A DNA stretch of 64,000 bases from Deltaproteobacteria bacterium (GCA_027493875.1 JAOSJX010000024.1:1-64000), one strand, 5' to 3'. Counted from the first letter of the stretch, positions 1-8,964 are shown. A program made the numbers and translations. Notes: a model not told the origin generated them from the sequence alone.

Positions 1-907
1 CACACGCGCTCGATGGGATTGAGTTCGGGACTGACTGGGGGCCGGCAGAAAGACAAGCCGTATTCGTTCGCGGTGCTCCAGGGGAGCCCGGCTCCAAGCC
101 GATGGAGTGATGCCAACGGGCGGTTGTCGAGCACGACGATCATCCTCCGACCGCGACGGCGGTGCGGGAGCAAGGCCATCAGGAATTCCAGGAAGCTGAT
201 TTCGTCGAACACCTTTGCCGGGGACGTCACCAGCTTCCCGTCCGCGGGCCGGACCGCGCCGATGATCCCGACGTTCTTTCGCGTCGGCGCATGAAGCAGC
301 GTGGGGTCCTTGTCCTCGGGCGGTACCCACATGACGCATCGGGAGCCGTGTTGCTGGAAATGGCATTCGTCCTCAAACCACAGGTCAACGTCGTCGCGAC
401 GGGCCAGACGGCGGAGGTTTTTAAAAGCCTTCTGCGCCGCCGGATCGGCCTTCGCGATCTGGGGACGCGGTTTGCGCCGGCGGAATCCGAGCCGTGAGAA
501 CAACCGTTGACATTGCCGAACCCCCAGGGCCACCCCATAACGGGCCTGAAGATGGTGGCTCAGCAGTTTGCCGTCCCACAGATTCTGCTCGTAGCCCAAA
601 GCGCGGGGATCCCGACGAAGATCCCGGCCCAAGGCTTTCATGGTCTTGTCGTCCAACGCGCGGGGCGGCCCGGCCGCTCGTGATCCTCAAGGCCTGCCAA
701 GCCGCTTTCTTCAAAGCGCCGAATCCAGTATTGAACCGTGCGCGGGCTGTGGCCGAACAACTCGGCGACTTCGTACGTGCTCCGGCCCGCGCAGACGAGC
801 AACAACCCATGCAGGCGATGATCGTACCGGGCCTCCTCCGACCGCTGAATTTCCTGAAGAATCGCCACGCGCATCAGCTCCACATCCGCGATTTCCAAAC
901 GACGCAT
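1..907 (-). pseudogene. IS630-family transposase, partial and frame-broken
   Basis: The N-terminal part (907 to about 640) encodes a helix-turn-helix with the phrase STYEVAELFGHSPRTVQYW, typical of IS630. The catalytic half carries LWFEDECHF, VVLDNARWH and, at the window edge, SPELNPIERV, which together give the IS630 DDE pattern. Three frame breaks separate these motifs, near 670, 88 and 45. Each lies at a C/G run and each is repaired by one base. Repaired, the protein reads continuously from the HTH to the window edge. The same kind of break affects essential genes here, so this may be an intact transposase with assembly errors rather than a decayed copy. Confidence 0.8.
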
Positions 908-955
908 GTTTCACCTCCTGGTCACACCAGGATACCCCATCCGCCGTAGATGCGC
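1..955 (-). mobile_element. IS630-family insertion sequence, cut by the window edge
   Basis: The segment carries one IS630-type transposase on the minus strand and nothing else. The C-terminal end runs off the left edge of the window, so only one end of the element is present. The right end must lie between the transposase start at 907 and the AT-richer gene fragment starting at 964. I could not identify a terminal inverted repeat or a duplicated TA target, so the 955 boundary is approximate. Confidence 0.75.
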
Positions 956-963
956 AATTATTT

Positions 964-1193
964 ATGACGCTACGTATAATTGAAACACCCGTTCTGGAAT
1001 CCGATGCCATTGAATATAAAGGATTTTCAGAGCATTTGATCAGCACAGAAGGGAATAAACGCGAACGACGTGAACGTATCGAAAAAATCATTGAAACTAT
1101 CGTCGCAATGGCCAACGCTCGTGGAGGGTGGATTTTTCCGAGCGTCGATTCAACCAATTCGACGCCAACCCGCCTTCACGGTTGGTCTCGTAG
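964..1193 (+). pseudogene. AlbA_2 (Schlafen-type) domain fragment
   Basis: An open frame from ATG 964 contains LESDAIEYKGF followed by MANARGGWIF. This is the acidic/EYK plus A-AN--GG pattern of AlbA_2 putative DNA-binding domains, which usually form the N-terminal half of ATP-dependent regulators. The frame runs into the left end of the IS3 element at 1194, so about 77 codons of the host gene remain here. Its base composition is clearly more AT-rich than the flanking transposases. No continuation is visible on the other side of the IS. It is probably the interrupted 5' part of an accessory gene. The assignment rests on a short motif match. Confidence 0.45.
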
Positions 1194-1217
1194 TGTCCCC
1201 CTGAAGTCGAGACGGAA

Positions 1218-2107
1218 TTACGCGGCTTTTTGTTTGAACCATTCGTCTTCGGCCTCGCTCGGCGTCCTGTAATCGAGCGCCGAGTGGATGCGTTCCTCGT
1301 TGTACCAACGCACGTAGGCGTCGAGCGCCCCGTGCGCCTCGGACCACGTGTCGTACACGGTCGGCCAGATCTCCTCCTCCTTGATCGTCCGGATCACGCG
1401 CTCCACGAAAGCGTTGTCGTCCGGCGCGTCGTAGCCCGTGTATTGGCCGCGAACGCCCCGCGACCCCAGGAACGCCACGAAGCGCTTCGAACACGGCTGC
1501 GCCCCGTTGTCGCTGCGGACCGTCAGGCGCGCCGCGTCTTCGCGCGTCACGATCCCCTGGTCGTCGAGCGCCATCCGAAGGGCCGCAATCCACTCCGACG
1601 CCCGGCAGCGACGGTCCAGCGACCACCCCACGAGCTTCCGCGTCAACGCGTCGATGACCACGATCAGATAGAGCGGCGTCAGATCGGACAGCGCAAAGCT
1701 CGTCATATCGATCTGCCACGCCTCGTTCGGAGCCGTGGGACGCATCTTCGCCACGTGCGGCGGCCGGGAAGGTTTGAAGCGGAGCTTCGGCTGCGCCAAC
1801 CCCTCCTCCCGCATGATCCGCGCCACGGTCTTGCGGTTCACCACGATCCCATATCGACGGCGCAGCAACGCCCGGATACGCCGGTGGCCGTAGCGCTGGT
1901 GCCGTTCCTGGTCGCACAGCGTCTTGATTTTCCGACGCAAGGATGCGTCCCCGAGACCGGGCATGGACGGGGCGAGGGGGAAGCCGCGGGCGAAGGCTTC
2001 ACCCACCGGCCCACCGACGACACCGGTTCCTCCGCGGCGTGCGCCAACCGGCGGATCGGAAGTTTCGTTTCCTGATGCATCGCCGTCACCACGTCCCGGA
2101 CCCGCTC
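1218..2107 (-). CDS. IS3-family transposase OrfB (rve integrase core)
   Basis: This is the catalytic subunit, made as an OrfAB fusion by -1 frameshifting. Visible DDE residues are Asp in IDMTSF, Asp in RSDNGAQP and Glu in NAFVERVIRTIKEEE, with HTH_21-like YGHRRIRALLRRRYG upstream. The N-terminal part (from the slippery site to about 1960) reads in a different frame from the catalytic part. Adding one G in the G-run at about 1956-1959 joins VSG to DASLRRKIKTLC and restores a normal-length OrfB. The element may therefore be functional if the break is a sequencing error. Confidence 0.88.
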
Positions 2108-2385
2108 TTTTTTTTGAACGCGCGGATCACGAGGGCCTGATCCCCGGCCAACTGCTCCAGGTCCGCGATCCGCTTGCGGAGCGTCTCGACTTCCGCCGGC
2201 GGCTTCCCGGCCGGGCGGCCGATCCCGCCGCGGAGAATCTCAAAGGCGCGGTCCTTGAGTTTGTAAGCGTAGGTCGAGCTGATCCCCCACTTCCGGCAGA
2301 CCTCCGCGTGGGACAGCTTGCCGGCAATCAACTCCATGGCGATTTCGTATTTTTGCTCGTCGGTAAACTTGCTGGGCTTCGGCAC
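2086..2385 (-). CDS. IS3-family transposase OrfA (HTH protein)
   Basis: A 99-residue helix-turn-helix protein of the HTH_Tnp_1 type: KFTDEQKYEIAMELIAGK, then SHAEVCRKWGISSTYAYKLK, followed by a leucine-zipper-like segment (VETLRKRIADLEQL) used for multimerisation. It recognises the IS ends and supplies the N-terminus of the OrfAB transposase. It ends just after the FKKK slippery stretch, as in other IS3 elements. Confidence 0.9.
   Translation of the reverse strand: MPKPSKFTDEQKYEIAMELIAGKLSHAEVCRKWGISSTYAYKLKDRAFEILRGGIGRPAGKPPAEVETLRKRIADLEQLAGDQALVIRAFKKKSGSGTW
2107..2116 (-). promoter_or_regulatory. Programmed -1 frameshift site (A8G) of the IS3 element
   Basis: Eight T on the plus strand (2108-2115) give AAAAAAAAG in the orfA message. 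Reading in frame 0 gives FKKKSGSGTW and stop. Slipping back one base gives KERVRDVVTAMHQ, which leads into OrfB. This is the standard place and type of signal for IS3 translational frameshifting. Confidence 0.75.
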
Positions 2386-2506
2386 AGAACACCTCCCGTG
2401 GGCGACGGTCGCCTGCCGGCGCGCCCTGGGCTCTTGCGGCCCCGGCGCGCCGGAAGCGGCGCCGTCATCCCACTATAAAGCGTCTCGCCTTCAAAGGGGG
2501 ACAGAA

Positions 2507-2541
2507 TACTACCTACCACCTACCATCTACTACCTGCTCTC
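2507..2541 (+). repeat. Heptamer tandem array A
   Basis: Five contiguous 7-bp units read TACTACC, TACCACC, TACCATC, TACTACC and TGCTCTC. It lies between the end of the IS3 element and the start of the papain-like protease gene at 2605. The units are degenerate but keep register for 35 bp. It belongs with the other period-7 arrays in this window. Confidence 0.8.
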
Positions 2542-2604
2542 TACGGCGCGCATTGTCTCCGTTCCCGCCGCGCTTTATGATACGCGCTCGATTGGGAGGG
2601 TCTC

Positions 2605-3987
2605 ATGAAAACCAAGCTGTTTCTCACATTGTTCGCCCTCATGGGCATGCTTCTTTTCTCCGCCGCCGCGCACGCCGACGAGCTGACCGACCTGCGCGCG
2701 AAGATCGCCGCCGCCGGCGCTTCGTGGACCGCGGGCGAAACGTCCATGACGCATTACACCGCGGAGGAAATGAGCGAATTTCTGAAACTCGATCTGAGCC
2801 TGCCGGACAACTGGGAGGACTACGTCGAGAACACGCGTTCGTTCGATCCGCCGGTCGACATGCCCGATCATCTCGATTGGCGCGACGTGGACGGCCGCGA
2901 TTTTTCGACGCCCGTCAAGGACCAGCATCCCTGCGGCACATGCCAGACTTTCTGCTTCGCCGCCGCGGTCGAGGCGCTCATCAAGATCACCCGGGACAAC
3001 GAATTCATCGTGCCGGACCTGTCCGAGCAGCACGTCTATTCCTGCGACGGCCCCGTTCCGTACACGCTCTTCCATCCCGCGATTTACATGGAAGGAAGCG
3101 GCGCCGCGGACGAGGCGTGTATGCCCTATAGCTGCGACACGGGCTACCGCCAGGCGTGCGGCGAAAAATGCGGCGACTGGCAGGACCGCTCCGTCAATAT
3201 CTCCGGCTGGAAGATGTACATGTTCCCCGACCCGGAAACGATCAAGGGCCTTTTGCAATACGGCCCCATCGTCGCCGGATTTCAGGTGTTCGCGGACTTC
3301 CGCGACTACACCGGCGGCGTGTACGAGCACGTCACCGGCGGCCTGCTCGGCGGGCACGGCGTCGCGATCTTCGGTTACGGCGAGGACGAGGGAGGCGGCT
3401 ACTGGATCTGTAAAAACAGTTGGGGGCTCGACTGGGGCGAGGACGGTTGGTTCAAGATCCGCTGGGGCTCGGGCCTGCTCGGATTCGGCTATCAGTCCAT
3501 GGCCATCAACGTCACGGCCGATTCTTTGTGCGCGCGTAATGTCGCGCCGGCGATTTCCGGCCTGACGCTCGACAACGAAGCCGACCTCGCGGACGGCGCC
3601 GCGCCGGTCATCGGTTTCGATTACGCCGACCTCAACGCCAACCTCGCCGGCGGCGAACTCTGGTACAGCTACGACGGCGAGCCGGAGCGGCGTTACGGCA
3701 CGCCGCTGACGGAATGCGTGGATACGCTGTCCGACGGCAAGAACATCGGCGGCTTCACCCTCGACGCGCCGGCCTCGAGCGCGGCGGAACACACGCTTAC
3801 GGTTTGGGTCCGCGACCTGTGCGGCGCCGACAGCAACGACCTGTCCACCACCTTCTCCACCGGCGCCAGCCCGGTCGACGATGACGACGACGCATCCGAC
3901 GACGATGACGACGACGATGACGACGATTTCGGCGCCCCGGCCGAAGGCGGCGACGATGACGACGATGACGGGGGATGCGGATGTTGA
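2605..3987 (+). CDS. Secreted papain-family (C1) cysteine protease with Asp-rich GCGC tail
   Basis: A 460-residue exported protease. Residues 1-24 are a signal peptide ending AAAHA. Residues about 40-65 resemble an I29-type propeptide. The catalytic region has oxyanion Gln107, nucleophile Cys113 in DQHPCGTCQTF, His in GGHGVAIFGYG (about 252) and Asn in KNSWGLDWGEDGWF (about 271). The usual Trp after the catalytic Cys is Gln here. A beta-sandwich-like segment follows, then an Asp stretch (about 425-456) and the terminal GGCGC. The start is set by GGGAGGG upstream of the ATG. The tail matches those of the subtilase at 60470 and the partial gene at 63943. The protein presumably acts outside the cytoplasm; its substrate is unknown. 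Confidence 0.9.
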   Translation: MKTKLFLTLFALMGMLLFSAAAHADELTDLRAKIAAAGASWTAGETSMTHYTAEEMSEFLKLDLSLPDNWEDYVENTRSFDPPVDMPDHLDWRDVDGRDFSTPVKDQHPCGTCQTFCFAAAVEALIKITRDNEFIVPDLSEQHVYSCDGPVPYTLFHPAIYMEGSGAADEACMPYSCDTGYRQACGEKCGDWQDRSVNISGWKMYMFPDPETIKGLLQYGPIVAGFQVFADFRDYTGGVYEHVTGGLLGGHGVAIFGYGEDEGGGYWICKNSWGLDWGEDGWFKIRWGSGLLGFGYQSMAINVTADSLCARNVAPAISGLTLDNEADLADGAAPVIGFDYADLNANLAGGELWYSYDGEPERRYGTPLTECVDTLSDGKNIGGFTLDAPASSAAEHTLTVWVRDLCGADSNDLSTTFSTGASPVDDDDDASDDDDDDDDDDFGAPAEGGDDDDDDGGCGC

Positions 3988-3990
3988 GCG

Positions 3991-4018
3991 GTAGGTAGTA
4001 GATAGTAGGTAGTAGGTA
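3991..4018 (+). repeat. Heptamer tandem array B
   Basis: Four 7-bp units, GTAGGTA, GTAGATA, GTAGGTA, GTAGGTA, begin 4 bp after the protease stop codon. On the opposite strand they resemble array C at 4102-4129, so B and C form an inverted pair around two hairpins. Confidence 0.9.
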
Positions 4019-4022
4019 GGGC

Positions 4023-4056
4023 AATAAAAATGCGTCCTTGCGGACGCATTTTTATT
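4023..4056. terminator. Bidirectional intrinsic terminator
   Basis: A perfect 15-bp stem (4023-4037 with 4042-4056) encloses a TTGC loop. The GC core GCGTCC/GGACGC is flanked by A-run and T-run on both sides, so it can end transcription of the plus-strand protease and of the convergent minus-strand Wzz gene. Confidence 0.9.
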
Positions 4057-4070
4057 TCGGATCAATGAAA

Positions 4071-4096
4071 TAGGCGCGGAAAAATTCCGCGCCTAA
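4071..4096. other. Perfect hairpin, 11-bp stem
   Basis: TAGGCGCGGAA at 4071-4081 pairs exactly with 4086-4096 around an A4 loop. It sits between the bidirectional terminator and array C in the convergent intergenic space. It lacks a downstream T-run, so it could be a second processing or termination structure rather than a classic terminator. Confidence 0.7.
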
Positions 4097-4101
4097 TCCC
4101 C

Positions 4102-4129
4102 ATCTACTATCTACCATCTACTACCTACT
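4102..4129 (-). repeat. Heptamer tandem array C
   Basis: On the plus strand the units are CATCTAC, TATCTAC, CATCTAC, TACCTAC. The array ends 4 bp before the stop codon of the minus-strand Wzz gene (stop at 4134), mirroring array B downstream of the opposing gene. Confidence 0.88.
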
Positions 4130-4133
4130 GAAA

Positions 4134-5637
4134 TCACGCGAACGTGTACTTGATGACCGCCAGCACCACGAGCACCGCGGCGAAAAGGCAACCCAGCACA
4201 ATGGCGAGTTGAATCCCTTTATTCCGCCGCTCGATGTCGGCCTGCGTTTCGATCTTGGGGATGGCGGAAAGAACGGCGACGCCCAGCGCGTCTTCGAGTT
4301 CCTCGGGGTTCTTGAACGAATCGTCGAAGTGTTCGGCGAGAAAGACGGACCCGAGCCCGATCATCAGCCCCAGCGCGAGCCCGACGATCACGATGTACGG
4401 CCGGTTCGGCTTGAAGGGTTTGTCGGGCTGTTTGGCCGGGTCGATGATCTTGAACTGCTGGCCCTTGCGTTTCGCTTCCATTTCGGATGCGCGCTCCGCT
4501 TCGGTCAGCTTTTTGCCCACGTCCTCATAGGCCGTGCGCGAGTTCTCGTAGTCCCGCGTCAGGATGGACAATTCCTGCTCGATCTGCGGCGCGCTCTCCA
4601 CGCGCTGCTGGTAGCGTGCGAGCTGCCCCTGAATACTGCCCCGCTCGGCGCGGATGCGGTTGATGTCGAGTTGCGCGCCGTTCAGGTTCATCTCCAGGCT
4701 GCGCGTCATGGCGCTGCCCGTGTTGGCCGGCATCGTCGGCGCGGCCATGCGGTCTTCGAGTTCCGCGATGCGGCTCTTGAGTTTCACCACGTCCGGGTGC
4801 TCGTCCGTGTACTTGAGCTGCAGGTTCGCCAGCTCGGCCCGCAGCTTTTCGAGCTGCACGTCCGAACCGACCACCTCGCCGCCCGACCCGGAGATCATGC
4901 TCTTCTGACGCATGTCCGCGAGTTGCCCGGCGATCAGCGTATAGCGGTCCTCCGCGGCGCGGAGCTGATCGGCGTTCGTCTGAAGCTGAAGCTGCAGGCC
5001 CTCGATCGTCCGAAGGTTCGCTTCCAACTGCTCCGGCAGCTCGCCGATGTGCTGCTGCTTGAAGGCGCGGATCTTTTTTTCCTGCTCTTCGAGCTGCGCC
5101 TTGAGCTCGTCGCGGCTGTTCTGGAGAAATACCACCGTATCGCTGGCCTGCTGTTCGCGGGCCTGCGAGGTGCCCTCGATGAACAGGCTCGCGATCTTGT
5201 TCGTCACCTGCATGACGATGTACGGGTCCGGCCCCTGGAAATAGAGGGTAAACGCGTCCTTCCCCTCCACGCGCAGCGTGATGCTCGCGCGCATGTATTC
5301 CAGCACCGTCTCCATCGGCACGCCCTTCTGGATCAGGTCGGGAAAGAGGTTGTATTCGGCGATCACCCGCTCCAGCAGCGACCGGCTCATGATCTGCTGG
5401 CGGATCGTGTTCATATGCTTCTCGATGGAGAACGACACGGTCGATTTGACGAAATCCTCGGGAACCTGCTGCGGCTCGACCAGGATCAGCGTGTACGACC
5501 GGTAGATGTCCTTCAGGGAAGATGCTGCCGACGCCCGTGACCAGAATCAGCGTGATCACGGGGACGACCAGAAGCCACTTCCGGTACCAGACGATCCTTA
5601 GGTAATCCTCTACGGCAAAAGCCTTTTCTTCGGCCAA
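4134..5637 (-). CDS. Wzz/GNVR-type polysaccharide chain-length determinant protein
   Basis: An inner-membrane polysaccharide co-polymerase of about 500 residues. The N-terminal part (YLRIVWYRKWLLVVPVITLI) is the Wzz transmembrane helix. A periplasmic region with long coiled coil follows (about 100-370), then the GNVR-like ELSILTRDYENSRTAYEDVGKKL motif region, the conserved PDKPFKPNRPYIV segment and two C-terminal membrane helices. No Tyr-kinase domain is attached. A TTG start at 5637 is preceded by AAGGAAC. One frame break near 5516-5520 splits the N-terminal helix from the rest; removing one C gives IFLKDIYRSY. It likely sets the length of an exported polysaccharide, but no polymerase gene is in the window. 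Confidence 0.87.
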
Positions 5638-5713
5638 GGTCCCGTTCCTTCTAAAAATTCGGGGCCAGAATCGCGCGCATACTAGCACGAGATCGTGACG
5701 AACGCGCAAGCGC

Positions 5714-6316
5714 TCAGGTGAACGACACCTCCGGCGCAAGGGCCGTTCCATCGGCTCTATCGGCACGGGCTTCAAACTTCTCGTGCGAAAATATGCTCTT
5801 GAGTGAGGCCGCGGCGGCCAGAATCTGCGCCGCCGCGGACCAGAGCGCGAGCATCGGAAGTTCCGCGTGGAGGAGCGCGGAAAGCACGTCCACGCGCGCG
5901 AAAAACCCCGGCGTCGCCGGCAAACCGGCGACCGACGCCAACGCCAAAAATCCAACAAAGCGCCAGGCCCGGCCCTCGCGCCGCGCGGCCGCGAGCGCCG
6001 CCACGACGGCCGCGCCGTGCGCCGCGAGAAAAAATCCCGCCGCAGCCAGACCGTGCCCCGGCTCTCGAAGCGCCCCGGCGCACGCGGCCGCGGCTTGGAA
6101 AACGCCGAACGCCGCCAGCCACGACAGACGCGACATAATGTCCGCCGTCCCCAGCGCCACGAACGCGCAGGCCAGCGATCCCGCCAGCGCCGCCGCGTAG
6201 AGCGGCGCCGCGTCCGCCGCGGCGTTCAGCAAGCCGCGCAGGACGAGTTCGCGAAGCGCCAGATACGCGCCGGCGGACGCCGCCGCGACGGCGACGACCG
6301 CGAACCACCTCTTCAC
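5714..6316 (-). CDS. Short NuoN-like (ND2-type) membrane protein
   Basis: A 200-residue, almost entirely hydrophobic protein. The segment FLALASVAGLPATPGFFARV matches the NuoN signature around the SLAGiPP-GF loop. The upstream stretch aligns with the helix that in NuoN carries RLLAYSSI, here SRLSWLAAFG. Normal NuoN has about 480 residues and 14 helices, so this is roughly the C-terminal half. Its ATG overlaps the stop of the NuoM-like gene (ATGA), implying coupled translation. It is the third gene of an L-M-N-ordered set. Loss of the conserved lysines makes classical proton pumping doubtful. Confidence 0.6.
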   Translation of the reverse strand: MKRWFAVVAVAAASAGAYLALRELVLRGLLNAAADAAPLYAAALAGSLACAFVALGTADIMSRLSWLAAFGVFQAAAACAGALREPGHGLAAAGFFLAAHGAAVVAALAAARREGRAWRFVGFLALASVAGLPATPGFFARVDVLSALLHAELPMLALWSAAAQILAAAASLKSIFSHEKFEARADRADGTALAPEVSFT

Positions 6317-7860
6317 GGCGTCACCTCCTTGTCCGGCGGCTCGGCGTCATCGTCGGCGAAAGGATCTTCCACCGCGCGGATCGGCTTTTCCATCAGGCTC
6401 GACAACGCGCGCCGGTGGCGCACTTCCTCCGCGAGCCGGTCCACGGACGGATTGATCCGTTCGAGAACGATCCCCGGACGTATGCCGAGCAAGACGACCG
6501 CCGCCAGCAGCGCCGTCAGCGGAACGCTTTCCCGCGCCGTCAGGCGCGGCGGAACGGTATCCCCGGTATCGCCGCTTTTCGCGCGGCGCAGCAGCGAAAC
6601 CGCCGCGACGCTGATCGGCGCCAAACCCACGAGCGCCATCGCCGAAAAGAGCGGTTGCTCGGCGAACGCGCCGGCGAGCGTGAGAAACTGCGCCACGAAA
6701 CCGGCCGTCCCCGGAATGCCGACCAGCGAAAGAACCGCCAGCGCAAACGCGGAGCTGAGCCTCGGCATATTCGCGAAGGCCACGGCCAACGGCACGTCGC
6801 CGCGCTCGCGCAGGGCCGCGAGCATGATCAGCAGCGCGCCGAACACCAGCCCCTGCCCGACAAGCAGCAGAATCGCGCCGGAAATGGCCGGGCGGCTTCC
6901 CGTCACAATCCCCAGCGCCGCGAGCGACCAGAACGCCGAACTCGCGATCGCGATCAGACGGCCGGGCTCGCGCCGTGTCAACGACAAGGCGCCGAGATGC
7001 ACGATTCCCACCGCCGCGGCGCCCGCGACCCACGGCCCGAGGGTCGCCGAACCCACGGGAAGCAGCGGCACCGCGACCCGCGCGAAACCGTACACGCCGA
7101 GGCTGCCCGACAACGCGCACAAGCATGCCGCGTGCGAAGGCTCCGCCGTTTCCGCGGCGCGTATCGCCCAGCCGTGGAACGGAAAAATCCCAACGCGCGC
7201 CGCGAGGGTCAGCGCGAACGCCGCGAACATCAGGTTCTGCGTCGCCGGAGGCGATTCGAGCCCGACGCGCATCAGCGACGCCAGATCGAAGCTCTCGCCG
7301 TGGCCCGCCCAATGCAGCGCCAGAATCGCCAGCAACATCGGATAGCCGGTGACGTGCAAAAACAGCAGGCTTCGCCCCGCCGACGGCGGGGTCGCCGCGC
7401 CGTCCCGGGCGGCTCCGAAAACCGGCGACAGGCCAAGCGCGAAGGCGGCTTCCGCAAACGCGAACAGAAGAAAAAGATCGGTGGAAAACAGCGCCCCGAA
7501 CGCGCAGCCCGCCGCCGCCAGGAGGCCCGCGCGAATCGCCGTCGCCTCCCCGTTCATGGAAAGCGAGGCCGCCAGACCCAGCCCGGCGAGTACCGCCGCG
7601 AAGATGAGGGCCAGGCCGTCGGCCGCCGGTTGGTAAACAACGTTCCAGTGGGGCAAAAGCGCATACGCACCCTCGCGAATCCACAGGCTTGCCAGTTCGT
7701 CCGCCACCGGCCGATAGGCGGTAAACAACAGCGCCGCCACGCCCGCCGTCATCGCCCAGAACCCGGTGGCAAGGCGCGCGCCGGTTCTCGGCGACAACGC
7801 GCCGACCATAAACACGGCGACGGCCCCGGCCAAGGGCAGTATGGTCAACAGGCTGAGCAA
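6313..7860 (-). CDS. NuoM-like (ND4/MrpD-type) antiporter-family membrane protein
   Basis: About 515 residues with 13-14 predicted membrane helices. It holds the Proton_antipo_M core, with HVTGYPMLLAILAL, then FPFHGWAIRAAETAEPSHAAC, the position of the NuoM FPlHtWLPdAH..APt motif, and LSLVGIPGTAGFVAQFLTL near the C-terminal third. The longer open frame begins upstream, but TTG 7860 with GGAG nine bases before is the better start and leaves 25 bp after the NuoL-like stop. The charged residues of the H-WL-DAH motif are largely replaced. It is the best conserved member of the trio. No nuoA-K genes are nearby. Confidence 0.72.
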   Translation of the reverse strand: MLSLLTILPLAGAVAVFMVGALSPRTGARLATGFWAMTAGVAALLFTAYRPVADELASLWIREGAYALLPHWNVVYQPAADGLALIFAAVLAGLGLAASLSMNGEATAIRAGLLAAAGCAFGALFSTDLFLLFAFAEAAFALGLSPVFGAARDGAATPPSAGRSLLFLHVTGYPMLLAILALHWAGHGESFDLASLMRVGLESPPATQNLMFAAFALTLAARVGIFPFHGWAIRAAETAEPSHAACLCALSGSLGVYGFARVAVPLLPVGSATLGPWVAGAAAVGIVHLGALSLTRREPGRLIAIASSAFWSLAALGIVTGSRPAISGAILLLVGQGLVFGALLIMLAALRERGDVPLAVAFANMPRLSSAFALAVLSLVGIPGTAGFVAQFLTLAGAFAEQPLFSAMALVGLAPISVAAVSLLRRAKSGDTGDTVPPRLTARESVPLTALLAAVVLLGIRPGIVLERINPSVDRLAEEVRHRRALSSLMEKPIRAVEDPFADDDAEPPDKEVTP

Positions 7861-7885
7861 CCCGAGTTTCTCCGTTCTTTGAGAC

Positions 7886-8964
7886 TCATCGAAGTCTCTC
7901 CACGATCGTCCAGACGACCGCCGCAAAAACGGCCAGCGAGAGGCCGGCGCCGACCGGCTTCGCGACAACCCCCGCCGCCGCCGCGGCCGATTTCTCGATT
8001 CCCCGGCCGGTCAGCGCCGCCGTCCCGTGGAGAATCCAGCGTTCGATAACGACCTCCACAACCCCGCGCACGACGGCGCGGAGCTTCGCGGCCCAAGGAG
8101 ACAGCCGCACACTCGCCCCACGCGCCAGCGCGAGCGTCGCCACGGCCCATGCCGCGGACGCGGCCAGAGCCACGCCCGGCACCCCCCCAGGGGCTAATCG
8201 CACCGCCTCTTCGACGCGATAGCCGATGAAAAAGGCCCCGCCGAGCGCCATCAACGCGCCGAACATCCCCGCGCTGGTGTGCAACGCGATCCCGGTCAAA
8301 AGCAGCGCCAGTCCCACGCCGCCGGCGACGCCGAGCCCCGGCAGGCCGGCGACCTGCGCCGCGAGCGGCTTGTACGAAAGCGTTCCGAAAAGGCGGTAGA
8401 GAAAGAACAACCCGCACAACGCGGCGGCGTCCCCGAGGCCGTGGCAAAGCAACATGGCGGAGATGCGTTCGCGGGTCGCGCTGCGCATCGGCGAAAGAAA
8501 GGTGGTGATCGCGACCAGAGGACTCGTCAATGCCAGCGCGGAAACGGCCAGCACGAGATTGTCCGAGAGAAGAAAGAACAGGAACGCGCCGGCCATCATG
8601 CTCGCCGCGCCGCGCCAACGCGGATCGTAACCCTTCGCCGCCGCGTAAATTTGAGAAATAAGGGCCGCGAAGGCCACGGCGCCGGACAGCACGCCGGCCG
8701 CCGTATCCATCCGCAGCGCGAAGGGCACGGTCAACGGCGGCGACGAAAACCAATCGCCCCAATGAAGTTCGAGCTGGAGCGCGCCGAGCGGAAGGTAGAA
8801 CCGCCGGTAAACAATCCAGCCCATGATGCCGACGCAAGCCACCGAGGCAGCAAGCCCGGCGAACGGCAGAAGACGGTTGCGCCAGCGGTCCGACACGCCC
8901 GTCAGCGACGACAAAAGCCGCCGGCCGCCGGGAGGACCACCAGCAGGACGAGCAGAACATCCAT
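7886..8964 (-). CDS. Reduced NuoL-like (ND5-type) membrane protein
   Basis: About 360 residues. The start MDVLLVLLVVLPAAGG resembles NuoL N-termini. The central part aligns with NuoL helices 3-6: LLSDNLVLAVSALALTSPL, and RISAMLLCHGLGDAAALCG where NuoL has vNRvGD. The next NuoL block, with the K-SAQFPLH-WL-DAM-GPTPVSAL channel motif, is absent; the protein passes directly to C-terminal-like helices. A frame break at the T4 run near 8903-8906 separates the first 16 residues from the rest. The in-frame alternative begins with a non-hydrophobic leader and is less likely. It is the first gene of the three-gene set. Confidence 0.58.

Larger units (their letters stand above)
1194..2503 (-). mobile_element. 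IS3-family insertion sequence, about 1.3 kb
   Basis: The element has the two-ORF IS3 layout on the minus strand: orfA (2086-2385) and orfB (1218 to about 2107), joined by an A-run frameshift site. Imperfect terminal inverted repeats bound it: TGTCCCCCTGAAG at 1194-1206 and the complement of TGTCCCCCTTTGAAG ending at 2503. The bases outside the two ends (TAG on the left, GAA on the right) do not form a clear 3-4 bp target duplication, so this copy may have recombined after insertion. It separates the AlbA_2 fragment from heptamer repeats and a protease gene. Confidence 0.88.

Noticed and set aside
1190..2507. A 3-4 bp target-site duplication for the IS3 element.
   Set aside because: The bases outside the two ends do not match, so no duplication was called.
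2575..4065. A 496-codon open frame on the minus strand of the papain-like protease.
   Set aside because: It is the reverse shadow of a high-GC gene; the Asp codons read as Val/Ile/Arg runs and no domain is seen. Many other long opposite-strand frames here are the same effect.
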